A DNA stretch of 64,000 nucleotides, from positions 116,148 through 180,147 of the forward strand of contig JANQNN010000011.1 in the NCBI GenBank assembly GCA_028279545.1. Direction: 5' to 3'. The position numbers and the translations under genes are program-made. The notes below the pieces were generated by a model. It did not search any database. It was not told the DNA's origin and was given only the letters and a program-made list of their open reading frames with translations. Positions 8,523 through 16,847 of this stretch are shown here, piece after piece (positions within the stretch are counted from its first letter, which is position 1; each line of letters opens with the position of its first letter). The DNA is from Nitrosopumilaceae archaeon (lineage in GTDB: Archaea > Thermoproteota > Nitrososphaeria > Nitrososphaerales > Nitrosopumilaceae).

Positions 8523-8523
8523 A

Positions 8524-8601
8524 ATGACAAACTACTATCCAAAAATTATTAGAGAATTTGAAGACCATGATGACCCAATGATCTATGGAGATGAAGTATG
8601 A
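8524..8601 (+). CDS. 25-residue mini-ORF in the PIN operon
   Basis: The ATG at 8524, one base after the PIN stop, opens MTNYYPKIIREFEDHDDPMI and ends at TGA 8601. The TGA overlaps the next ATG as ATGA. The reading frame is acidic and soluble. It is supported mainly by the perfect spacing to both neighbours. Confidence 0.4.
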   Translation: MTNYYPKIIREFEDHDDPMIYGDEV

Positions 8602-8774
8602 AATTTACAAGAATACTTCCAAAACCACTTGCTATTGCATGGCAAAAATATGATATCAACAAGCTAGAATCATACTATGAATATCATCAAATGATTGCAG
8701 ATAATTGCAAGATTCGTTTGGATGAGGGTAGACGTGAACTTGAAAGATTACGAGGTAAAAATCATGCGGTGTAA
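8598..8774 (+). CDS. 58-residue hypothetical protein in the PIN operon
   Basis: Starts inside the ATGA overlap and opens MKFTRILPKPLAIAWQKYD. It is basic and helical, and ends ERLRGKNHAV at TAA 8772-8774, overlapping the next gene by 11 nt. Aromatic-rich N-terminus and Arg/Lys-rich C-terminus suggest nucleic-acid binding, but no family is recognised. Confidence 0.5.
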   Translation: MKFTRILPKPLAIAWQKYDINKLESYYEYHQMIADNCKIRLDEGRRELERLRGKNHAV

Positions 8775-8910
8775 AATTTGCCAAGTGCCACACAAGAATA
8801 CTAGTAGATACCAGTTATGGTCAGAACAAAGAATATGTAGATTGTGTGGAGAAATTTGTGAATACTTTTCCTGGAATGGAAATTATCTTATGGAGTATTG
8901 GAAAAATTGA
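8764..8910 (+). CDS. 48-residue zinc-finger mini-protein
   Basis: The ATG at 8764 gives MRCKICQVPHKNTSRYQLW, with two CxxC knuckles (C3/C6 and C26/C29) plus C33. This is a zinc knuckle or treble-clef fold. A longer frame from 8695 exists but conflicts with the preceding gene, so the shorter start is chosen. It is part of the overlapping chain that begins with the PIN gene. Confidence 0.6.
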   Translation: MRCKICQVPHKNTSRYQLWSEQRICRLCGEICEYFSWNGNYLMEYWKN

Positions 8911-9098
8911 ATGAAAAAATTTGTCCTAAATGTGGAAGTTCAGATTACTCTTTAATTTATCAAGGGAATGTAAATTCTGATAAAGATCAATATCGGGAAT
9001 GCGGTGATTGTTCATATCGTTGTAAACAAGAAGATGATAAAATTGATTCTTTTGATTTTGATCAAGGATATAATTTAGATGAGGTTTATGATCAATGA
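8907..9098 (+). CDS. Zinc-ribbon mini-protein
   Basis: The TTG at 8907 overlaps the upstream TGA as TTGA, a stop-start arrangement that suggests coupling; TTG at 8898 is the alternative. The protein has CPKCGSSDYSLIY and later CGDCSYRC, a standard zinc ribbon, followed by an Asp-rich acidic tail. Such ribbons often bind RNA or the transcription and translation machinery. Function unknown. Confidence 0.6.
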   Translation: MNEKICPKCGSSDYSLIYQGNVNSDKDQYRECGDCSYRCKQEDDKIDSFDFDQGYNLDEVYDQ

Positions 9099-9319
9099 AC
9101 CTTTCATCAAAAATTCTATTTTGGATATTTACAATAGCACTTGGATTTGTTAGTCCAGTGATCAGTTTCGTAATGATTGTTTTGTATTATTTGCCTGGAT
9201 TGATTCAAGATATTTCTAAAAACAACACAGAATCAGCATGTGCCTATCAACCTGATTCCTCTCAAAATCAATCTAAAATTAAAGAATTTTCTAAAGATGT
9301 TTTAGAGGAATTTAGATAA
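9095..9319 (+). CDS. Small single-TM hypothetical protein
   Basis: 74 residues; the ATG overlaps the previous TGA (ATGA). The N-terminus has one long hydrophobic stretch (about residues 7-37, ILFWIFTIALGFVSPVISFV onward) that could be one long or two short TM segments. A polar cytoplasmic tail follows. Not recognised. Confidence 0.5.
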   Translation: MNLSSKILFWIFTIALGFVSPVISFVMIVLYYLPGLIQDISKNNTESACAYQPDSSQNQSKIKEFSKDVLEEFR

Positions 9320-9654
9320 TGTCACAAGAGCCACTAGATTCTAGAAAAAAAAGCCTTTCCGAGGCCTTTGTGAACTCTTTTGGAGGATATCCAATAGGAT
9401 ATGGTATTGGAATAGTGATTTTACCACTATCTGTAGGCTGGATTCAAGAGGACCCATTTACAGTAAATTTGCTAATTACTTTGATTTATGCCTCGGCTTC
9501 TTTTGCCAGAAGTTACTTTTTTAGAAGAATTTTTGAAAAATTTGGATGGGATGATAATTTCATTAGATTAGGTATGAGATTAATAATTTATACAAATATT
9601 AGAATTTCCAAAATGATTTACCTTATTACCCAGAAGGAGAAAATTACAGAATGA
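9319..9654 (+). CDS. Small membrane protein resembling phage DUF7220 proteins
   Basis: 111 residues with N-terminal SRKKSLSEAFVNSFGGYPIG, a hydrophobic core, and ASFARSYFFRRIFEKFG. The pairing of an N-terminal S-R-K-x-S-x-x-E-A with a later R-S-Y-x-x-R-R-x-F is characteristic of small phage membrane proteins of the DUF7220 type. That suggests a viral ancestry inside a cellular operon. It has two predicted TM segments, is joined to its upstream neighbour by a one-base overlap and to the downstream nuclease by ATGA. Family match is from memory, so moderate confidence. Confidence 0.5.
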   Translation: MSQEPLDSRKKSLSEAFVNSFGGYPIGYGIGIVILPLSVGWIQEDPFTVNLLITLIYASASFARSYFFRRIFEKFGWDDNFIRLGMRLIIYTNIRISKMIYLITQKEKITE

Positions 9655-11054
9655 CCTCTTTGACATTTTATGGAGGGGTAAATGAGATTGGGGGAAACAA
9701 AATTCTACTTGAAGATAAAGACACCAAAGTATTCTTAGATTTTGGAAAATCCTTCTCTCGCAGAGCTACATATTTTGAAGAATATCTTAATCCTAGAACT
9801 TCCAATGGAATAGTTGATTTCCTCACAATGGGACTTGTTCCTGATATTTCAGGTGTGTATAGAGATGATTTGATGATAATGGCAGGACGTAAACCAGAAG
9901 AACCTGACATTGATGCAGTACTACTTACTCATGCTCATGCAGATCATGCAGATTACATTTCATTTTTACATGAAGACATTCCAATTCACATGGGTTCTGC
10001 ATGTCATCTAATTCTAAAAGCATTATCAGAACGTGCATCACGAACTATAGAAAAAGAAGTACTTGATTTTAAACCACGACCATATAGTATCAAGGATTCA
10101 CCAATCGAGAGAAAAATTAATGAATTTAGAACTGGAGATAAATTCAAAATTGGTTCGCTAGAAGTAGAACCAATCCATGTTGATCATTCAGTACCAGGAG
10201 CTTATGGTTTTATCATTTGGACATCTGAAGGGCCAATTGCGTATACTGGAGATATACGATTACATGGAACTCATTCTGAAATGACTCGAGATTTTATTAA
10301 ACGTGCAAAAGAGGTAAAACCAATTGCATTAATTTCTGAAGGGACAAGAATTATAGATAAAGAAACAGAAGAATCAGAACAACTAGTATATCAACAGTCA
10401 AGCAAAACTGTTTCAGAAACAAACAATCTAGTTTTTGCAGATTTTAATTTCAAAGATGTTGATAGATTAATGACATTTTTTAATATTGCAAAGGAAACTG
10501 GAAGAAAATTTGTTGTAAAAATGAATGATGCATTTTTCTTAAAACATTTATCACAAGATAAACATCTTAATGTTCCAAACATTGATGATGAAGATATTAT
10601 AATTTATCTTCCAAAAAGGGGGTCTGGAACTTATTCTGATAAAGACTACAAAGGAAAAGATAAAGAGTTTTTAGATCTACATAATACTTGGACTGCGGAA
10701 CAAATTGCTGAAAATCCTGACAAGGTTCTATGTGCTATAGGATTTTACAGTTTTACTGCACTTATTGATATGAAATTAAAATCAGGTGCAAGATACATTC
10801 ATTCTTCATCTGAGCCATATAATGAGGAACAAGAATTGTCTCAAGACCGACTTGATGCCTGGATTGAGCATTTTGGCATGCATAAATTCCAGAGTCATTG
10901 TTCTGGACATGCCAGAGGTAAGGATTTACTCGAGGCAGTAGCAGAAATTGATGCTAAAACCCTATTTCCTATTCATACAGAGCATCCAGATATTTTCAAA
11001 AAAGTTTCAGATAATCGGATATTGATAGGTGAAGGAATTGAATATAAAATATGA
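9651..11054 (+). CDS. MBL-fold beta-CASP ribonuclease (RNase J-like)
   Basis: 467 residues. The metallo-beta-lactamase signature H94-A-H96-A-D98-H99 is intact, as are the second-shell motifs VDHSVPGAYGF and YTGDIRLHG. The C-terminus carries SHCSGHARGKDLLEA and LFPIHTEHP, the beta-CASP and final histidine motifs. The opening FYGGVNEIGGNKILLED matches RNase J-like enzymes. Two zinc ions should sit in the cytoplasmic active site and cut or trim RNA. It ends a PIN-led operon and overlaps the SDR gene by ATGA. The long insert GKSFSRRATYFEEYLNPR after the first strands separates it from classical RNase J, so the substrate may differ. Confidence 0.82.
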   Translation: MTSLTFYGGVNEIGGNKILLEDKDTKVFLDFGKSFSRRATYFEEYLNPRTSNGIVDFLTMGLVPDISGVYRDDLMIMAGRKPEEPDIDAVLLTHAHADHADYISFLHEDIPIHMGSACHLILKALSERASRTIEKEVLDFKPRPYSIKDSPIERKINEFRTGDKFKIGSLEVEPIHVDHSVPGAYGFIIWTSEGPIAYTGDIRLHGTHSEMTRDFIKRAKEVKPIALISEGTRIIDKETEESEQLVYQQSSKTVSETNNLVFADFNFKDVDRLMTFFNIAKETGRKFVVKMNDAFFLKHLSQDKHLNVPNIDDEDIIIYLPKRGSGTYSDKDYKGKDKEFLDLHNTWTAEQIAENPDKVLCAIGFYSFTALIDMKLKSGARYIHSSSEPYNEEQELSQDRLDAWIEHFGMHKFQSHCSGHARGKDLLEAVAEIDAKTLFPIHTEHPDIFKKVSDNRILIGEGIEYKI

Positions 11055-11905
11055 GCGAAGATAACCTCAAAATTGCATTAGTTACTGGATGCTCTAGCGG
11101 AATAGGATTAGAAACTGCATTAGAATTAGGAAAAAATGGATATCGAGTCTATGCTACAATGAGAGATTTATCTAAAAAGAATATTCTAGAAAATCAAAAG
11201 GAAAATCAACAATTGGATATTCAAATACTTGAATTAGATGTATCAAAAGATGAATCAGTTAAAAATTTCTTTGAGTTAATTTTAGAAAAAGAGGACCATG
11301 TAGATGTTCTAATTAATAATGCAGGTTACGGAGTTCTTGGAGCACTAGAAGATCTATCTTTACAGGATATCAAACAACAGTTTGAAACTGATTTTTTTGG
11401 TCCTGTAAGGATGATGAAAAATACAATACCTCTAATGAAAAAACAAAATTATGGTAAAATAATTAGTGTTAGTTCACTTGCAGGAAAAATAGGATTTGGT
11501 TTTATGTCTGCTTATGTAGCATCTAAATTTGCCTTAGAAGGATTTCATGATTCGATAAGACAAGAGCTATTGGAATCTAATATTCATATGTCAATAATAG
11601 AGCCTGGAGCAGTTAATACTAAATTTGCTCAAAATATGCTTTTACCCATAAATCCTGAACTGTCATCTGAGAAAAAACAAATTTTAAAAATAATGAAAAG
11701 TCAAACCGAAAAAATTTTGGCAGGATCATTTGAATCTGTTGAGGTTGCTAAAAAAATTATTTTAATTCTAAACGAAGATGATCCTAAACCTAGATATCTT
11801 ATAGGACGAGATGCTGAGCGAATAATGATTGATAAAAATCGTCTTAGTGAAACAGAGTTTGAACAATCAATTTCTAAATTCTTTTCTGAATTAATGGAAA
11901 TTTAA
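11051..11905 (+). CDS. Short-chain dehydrogenase/reductase
   Basis: 284 residues. The classical SDR nucleotide motif T12-G-C-S-S-G-I-G19, the N90-A-G92 motif, catalytic serine near S141/S142, Y155-x3-K159 (SAYVASKFA) and the EPGAVNT loop are all visible. An arginine in TMRDL suggests NADP preference. The substrate is unknown. It overlaps the MBL nuclease start-to-stop (ATGA), so it is co-expressed, although the functional link is unclear. The 3' end abuts the convergent helicase gene directly. Confidence 0.87.
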   Translation: MSEDNLKIALVTGCSSGIGLETALELGKNGYRVYATMRDLSKKNILENQKENQQLDIQILELDVSKDESVKNFFELILEKEDHVDVLINNAGYGVLGALEDLSLQDIKQQFETDFFGPVRMMKNTIPLMKKQNYGKIISVSSLAGKIGFGFMSAYVASKFALEGFHDSIRQELLESNIHMSIIEPGAVNTKFAQNMLLPINPELSSEKKQILKIMKSQTEKILAGSFESVEVAKKIILILNEDDPKPRYLIGRDAERIMIDKNRLSETEFEQSISKFFSELMEI

Positions 11906-14900
11906 TTATCTATAATAGTTACAAGTTCGATTGGGACAATATATCTGTCCCTCAACATCTACTAGTCCATGTTTGCACCATGGACATTTCTTTTTTATTT
12001 TGATTTTTGGAAATGTCTTTAACGGTTTTTGGGAATTTGCCAATTTAGCAAAATACGATTCAGTAGCATAACCTGTACGGGTAGGTTTTTTTCTTTGTTT
12101 GATTTTATTATATTTGTCTACAATCCAAGGATCTTCTTTATCTAATGATTTTACAAAACTATCTTTGGATCCAAACCATTCGTTATATGGTATAGGCTCT
12201 TCTTTCAATAAAATATACATGGCATTCTCTCTACCTCTTTCTTTTATTTCCTTCAATGTCTTGTTAATGAGTTCCTGTTTTCTTTGATTTTTAAATTCAG
12301 AATTTGGCTCATTTTTAGTATTCTTTGAATCTCCAAGAAATTCAATAAATTTGGAATAATTTCCAAACAAATCCATTATTTTGAAACCAGTTCTGCAATG
12401 TTTTAGCATCTGTGTAAAGGTAGGCGACATTTTGAGTAATTTTTTGATATTTTGATATTCTTCTTGAAGGTGAGTAATTGTATTTTGATCATTTTCAGGC
12501 TTATCTGAAATTTTTTTGAATCGTCCAAAACTCCCATAACGTAAAAGACAATATCCAATCCCTAATTTTGATTCGTTTTTGAATTCCTCAAAATGAGGGA
12601 CATGGTTCAAATTTTCTTTAATTTCTTGATAATCTTTTTTAATTTTTCTTTCAAAATCTAAAAATTCTTGTTCATTTTTTGGATTTTTTATGTGTCTCAT
12701 TGTAGATAAAATCTCATCCACACATTTTGAAAATTCAATATAACTCCCAAAAGATTCTTCATAATCTGACAGTGTATATTTTCCATATTCGTCAAGTTCA
12801 TTTTTGGTGATACTTCTATTTACAGAGTGATATAGCTCAAAATATTCATCATATAGTTTATCTTTTAATGCTTGATCTTCAGAAATATTTTCATTTTTGG
12901 ATTCTAAAAAGTTAGAATAGTTAGAATAAATTTGAATCATTATTTTTAGAATTGCATCATCGGTAAATATTTGAAATTGCCTTGTGGTTGGTATGTGACC
13001 AATTACAGTTGTTTTTAAATCAATATAATGTTCATCTAACTTTTTTGCAAGTTCCAATTCTTCTTTGGGTATTGAGACTTGTTCTGAAGTTTTTTGCTTG
13101 ATGGATTCTTCATAAGTTTCAATTTTTTTTATACATGATTCACGAAATTTTTCAGGTTCAATAATTTCTTTGAATATAATTTTACCGTTTGATGTAATTT
13201 CTTGTATTAAGTCATTTCTTTTGTAGACATCAAAAACTGCATGGGTTTGTGGAATGTCAGATAAAGTTTTTGAAGGATTATGACGCAACAGGAATTTTCT
13301 TGCATCTTCAATATTTGCGTTTCCTTTTAACTGCTGTTGATCAGCTAAATAAAGTCCTAAAACCATTTGATAATTTCCTTTGATGTTTTGTTGATTTTCT
13401 ATAAATGATAAATATGGACAATCTGAAATTGTCTGAGGAATTGTATCTATTGTCTTTTGATCTCTACATTTACGACATTTTTTTGGAATATCTGAAAAAT
13501 TTCCTGATTTAATATGTTCTGTTAATAATTTTGGATCACCATATATTCCAAAAATGGTTTGAATTTCCTCAATTCCATCTGCATTAAACTTACAATCAAT
13601 ACAACTCAAAGATATTATTTCTGTTTGCTCTAGTTGTTGTTTTTTTAATTCTTTGGCAAGTTTCTTTTTAATTTTCTTTTCACGTTTTTTTTCTGATTTT
13701 GCAACTTTGGCAATTATTTTTTGTTTAACTGAAATTTTCTCCTTGGGCACTACCATAAAAGGTAATTGTACCCCTAAATCAGGCAAGGATTTCCAAGAAT
13801 CTTCAAAAATCTTCCATCCAAACTCAGCCTTTTCGTCAAATTGATAATACAATTGAATATTGTCATCCATATTGATTAACCACATATCCGGTGTTCCACC
13901 TCCTCTTGTACCTCGCATTCCTCTACCAATCATCTGAGTATACAATACCGTGCTCTTTGCAGGTCTTGTTACAAATACGCAATCAATATTTGGAGCATCA
14001 AATCCTGTAGTGAGGATATCTACATTACATAGCACATTAATATCATCGTTAGGTTCTTTGAATTTTTTGATTATCTCAATACGTCTTCCAGTGTCTACTT
14101 GACTATCGATATATTCAACATTAAGAGATTTTGATTTTAAAATAATGGCTAATTTTCTTGCATGTTCGATATTACATGCAAAAACTAAAATTTTTTTTCT
14201 GCCGTATTTTCTAAGTTGAAGTATCACATCTAAAATAATTTTATTTCGTTCAAAGTTTTCGCCTAATTCACGTAGTGTTTGTTTTTGATACTCTCGTTTT
14301 TTAATATATTCTGCTGAATCCTCAGGGCTTAGAGTTGTAGTAACTCCTTTTATGTTTGCACGATATACTTCACAAAGTATCTTTCGTTGTATCAATCTAT
14401 TGTACAATAGTTTTTGTTTATCAACACCTGATATTTCGTTAATTTTTTTGGCATGAAGAATTTTAATAAATTTTTCAGTTTTATTTGGTAAATTTTCATT
14501 GTTGATTACTGTTAGTGAAATTTTGTATTCACCTGGAATTTTAAATTTGTAACTAACAATTTTTTCAGGTTTTGGATTTGGTAATGGTTTAGGATTATTA
14601 TAAACCTCTGAAATTGGTGGAAGATAAGTTATTCTCCATGAATATTCTTGAATCACACTCTCATTATCAAATGAACGATCTCCACTTATGCGTACATTTT
14701 CATTATTGTAAGCAATATGGGGACAATCAATGATGGCAATTGGTTTGTGCTTCTTTTCTCCAACTGACTCGTAAATTTCAGGATAATAAGGCTCTCCTCC
14801 AAATCGATTTCTTAATCGTATGGTTTGAGAATTTAGTTGGGAAGGATTATTTTCAAAATCAACACCTCTTCCCCTAAATGGGGTAGCAGTTAGACCAATC

Positions 14901-16054
14901 AAGACGATGTTGTTTGCATTAGGATTTTTGGCCTTATGGTAGAAATTAAAACCCATTGCTCGTAAAAATCGGGTATACATTTTGGAAGTTGACCGATGAG
15001 CTTCATCTATTACTATACATGAAGTAATTTTTGCTAATTTTACTAAGGGATTTTCGTCGGTAAATTCAATTTCTTCTTCTTTTGAATCATCTGCTTCATC
15101 TTGTGCATCAACTTCTTTATTTTTAGGGATTAACTTATCAAATGAATGAATTGTAGCAACAATAAGTCCATTGGCATCAAGTAAATTTTCCAAATCAAAA
15201 TTAGGTGGAGTTCCTCCTGCACCAAAAAATCGATGAATATTTAGAGCTGTGTTTCCTTTTATTTTGTACAATGTCTTAAAGGCATCAATTGCCTGTTCAC
15301 ATAACTCATGACTTTGAGCAATCCATATCATGTATTTTGAATTTTTTTGCTGACTAGGAGAGTCTTCTCGTCCATCATTTAACCAATCAATTAGTGCTTC
15401 TACTACAAGTCGGGTTTTTCCTGAACCTGTTGGAATTGATAGAAGTAATTTTTTTTGTTCATCGATTCCTTCTAACATATTTTTTATTTTTAATCCTGCA
15501 GTGTATTGGTAATCATAAAGTGGTTTGTATTCTATATTTGCCTCTATCGTCTCAGTTTTGTCATGTTTGGAAGCTCCTTTTGGTTTTTGACAAGTAGTTA
15601 ATGGAAGATCTAACCATTTTGTTAATTCTTCTAACCATGGTTTGTATCTATAGTGTGAAATTTGTTCTATAGTTGAACAATTCGATAATTTGGAATGAGA
15701 TTCTTGTGCTATTCTAATTATTTTTCCTTTGGAAAATTGATTTTTCTTAATGGCTGCCTTAATAATTTCAGCTCGAAATTTTCTTGTCCTTGTTTGTTTT
15801 TCATCTCCGTGAATACTATAAATAAAATTTGAACCTACAACATCAAATAAAATTCCAACTAGTTTGTTTGGATTGTTTATTCGTTCAGAATCTGATGGTG
15901 ATATTCCATCTATTAGAGAAAAAACATCATCTCCAGACAAGCAATTTTCCAAAACTCTATGAAGGTCAGAAGGGTCTCTCCACCAGTCTTTGAATTTTTT
16001 TATGCATTCTTCTCTAGTGTGACCTGTACTTTGGGTTTTTGATAATTTAATCAA
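11906..16054 (-). CDS. Giant SF2 helicase with PKD-like insertion, DISARM-linked
   Basis: 1382 residues. RecA1 carries Walker A PTGSGKT at 208-214, DEAH at 350-353 and LTATPF at 388-393. RecA2 has GFDAPNID and the arginine-finger motif QMIGRGMRG at 707-714. Between them (about 437-533) lies a PKD-like beta-sandwich. Zinc knuckles follow (CIDC, CRKC), then several roughly 60-residue repeats of the homing-endonuclease-associated type (about 960-1330), with a C-terminal zinc ribbon (CPWCKHG...CPNRTC). This is probably a DNA translocase. It starts one base after drmC ends and is the fourth gene of that operon. It is not a SNF2-type DrmD, although it may fill that place. Confidence 0.8.
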   Translation of the reverse strand: MIKLSKTQSTGHTREECIKKFKDWWRDPSDLHRVLENCLSGDDVFSLIDGISPSDSERINNPNKLVGILFDVVGSNFIYSIHGDEKQTRTRKFRAEIIKAAIKKNQFSKGKIIRIAQESHSKLSNCSTIEQISHYRYKPWLEELTKWLDLPLTTCQKPKGASKHDKTETIEANIEYKPLYDYQYTAGLKIKNMLEGIDEQKKLLLSIPTGSGKTRLVVEALIDWLNDGREDSPSQQKNSKYMIWIAQSHELCEQAIDAFKTLYKIKGNTALNIHRFFGAGGTPPNFDLENLLDANGLIVATIHSFDKLIPKNKEVDAQDEADDSKEEEIEFTDENPLVKLAKITSCIVIDEAHRSTSKMYTRFLRAMGFNFYHKAKNPNANNIVLIGLTATPFRGRGVDFENNPSQLNSQTIRLRNRFGGEPYYPEIYESVGEKKHKPIAIIDCPHIAYNNENVRISGDRSFDNESVIQEYSWRITYLPPISEVYNNPKPLPNPKPEKIVSYKFKIPGEYKISLTVINNENLPNKTEKFIKILHAKKINEISGVDKQKLLYNRLIQRKILCEVYRANIKGVTTTLSPEDSAEYIKKREYQKQTLRELGENFERNKIILDVILQLRKYGRKKILVFACNIEHARKLAIILKSKSLNVEYIDSQVDTGRRIEIIKKFKEPNDDINVLCNVDILTTGFDAPNIDCVFVTRPAKSTVLYTQMIGRGMRGTRGGGTPDMWLINMDDNIQLYYQFDEKAEFGWKIFEDSWKSLPDLGVQLPFMVVPKEKISVKQKIIAKVAKSEKKREKKIKKKLAKELKKQQLEQTEIISLSCIDCKFNADGIEEIQTIFGIYGDPKLLTEHIKSGNFSDIPKKCRKCRDQKTIDTIPQTISDCPYLSFIENQQNIKGNYQMVLGLYLADQQQLKGNANIEDARKFLLRHNPSKTLSDIPQTHAVFDVYKRNDLIQEITSNGKIIFKEIIEPEKFRESCIKKIETYEESIKQKTSEQVSIPKEELELAKKLDEHYIDLKTTVIGHIPTTRQFQIFTDDAILKIMIQIYSNYSNFLESKNENISEDQALKDKLYDEYFELYHSVNRSITKNELDEYGKYTLSDYEESFGSYIEFSKCVDEILSTMRHIKNPKNEQEFLDFERKIKKDYQEIKENLNHVPHFEEFKNESKLGIGYCLLRYGSFGRFKKISDKPENDQNTITHLQEEYQNIKKLLKMSPTFTQMLKHCRTGFKIMDLFGNYSKFIEFLGDSKNTKNEPNSEFKNQRKQELINKTLKEIKERGRENAMYILLKEEPIPYNEWFGSKDSFVKSLDKEDPWIVDKYNKIKQRKKPTRTGYATESYFAKLANSQKPLKTFPKIKIKKKCPWCKHGLVDVEGQIYCPNRTCNYYR
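14456..14746 (-). other. PKD-like domain coding segment inside the helicase gene
   Basis: Encodes residues about 437-533. The pattern runs KPIAIIDCPHIAYNNENVR, then ISGDRSFDNESVIQEYSW, then KIPGEYKISLTVIN, then TEKFIKIL. These match, in order, the A strand, the S-x-S-x-D-x-D/I-x-x-Y-x-W centre, the PGxYxVxLTVxN strand and the last strand of a PKD fold. PKD domains are normally on secreted or surface proteins. Confidence 0.65.
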
Positions 16055-16055
16055 T

Positions 16056-16844
16056 TTACCACTGTTCCTCCTTAAAGTAACCAGATTTCTTCAAAGATGT
16101 TATCAGATATCGTGCAGATTTAGCAACTGTGCCCCTTGTTTTTATTCCTAATTCTACGTTTCTTGTAATTGCCCTGCCTGTCATATTGGCTGATGTTATC
16201 AAAACTTCCGAATCATCAACCAGTAATGCTTTAGCATGGAGAGAACCAAATTTCTCTTGATTATTTACGAAACCATACAATTTTGGTAACATAATTCCAG
16301 ATACCCACATTTTTTTTACATTATTTTGTAATGTAGGAAAATTTTCATCTTTTTCAAAAAATAATTCAACAGTACGTTTTTGTTTTACAGCATTTGCCAA
16401 TTCTGCAAAAACCTCCTTCATTTTGGGAGCATTAGGATCAACATCTTTTGCATCGCCCCAAATTGTATATCCTACAATAGTAATTGTATTTTTTGCATTT
16501 CGAATCATCTCAAGCATGGTATTAAAAGTCTGTAAAGCAGATTCATCAATCAAAGGACTAGTCCATACTAAAGAAGAATTTGTTTCTAAATTATTTTTTA
16601 ATTCGTTGATCTCCTTTCCATAATCTAATAACACGGATATTATTTTCGGATTTTCAAAATAATTTAAAATTTTTCTGACAAGTTTAATTTCACTTGTTAA
16701 GAATTGTAATTTATCCTTATAATCATAAACATCGCTATTTTTATCAATTTTTCCATCGTCTAAACAAATTTGTAGATTTGAAATTTTATCTTCCGATATA
16801 TTTGATAACATCTTTTCAATATTGTATTTGATGTTTTGACTCAT
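16056..16844 (-). CDS. drmC: DISARM DrmC, phospholipase D-like protein
   Basis: 262 residues with one PLD/HKD catalytic motif: H203-A-K205, D210, N220 and E231 in SLHAKALLVDDSEVLITSAN. A helical N-terminal half of about 90 residues precedes it. One HKD per chain means the active site would form in a dimer, as in DrmC and Nuc-type nucleases. It lies 3 nt after drmB and 1 nt before the big helicase. DrmC belongs to the drmABC core that defines DISARM antiviral defence, and is reported as dispensable in some systems. Role inferred from gene context plus motif. Confidence 0.82.
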   Translation of the reverse strand: MSQNIKYNIEKMLSNISEDKISNLQICLDDGKIDKNSDVYDYKDKLQFLTSEIKLVRKILNYFENPKIISVLLDYGKEINELKNNLETNSSLVWTSPLIDESALQTFNTMLEMIRNAKNTITIVGYTIWGDAKDVDPNAPKMKEVFAELANAVKQKRTVELFFEKDENFPTLQNNVKKMWVSGIMLPKLYGFVNNQEKFGSLHAKALLVDDSEVLITSANMTGRAITRNVELGIKTRGTVAKSARYLITSLKKSGYFKEEQW

Positions 16845-16847
16845 AAT

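Noticed and set aside
11906..16054. Calling the large helicase DrmD
   Set aside because: DrmD is SNF2-like; this one has Type III/UvrB-like motifs, a PKD-like insert and homing-endonuclease-associated repeats.
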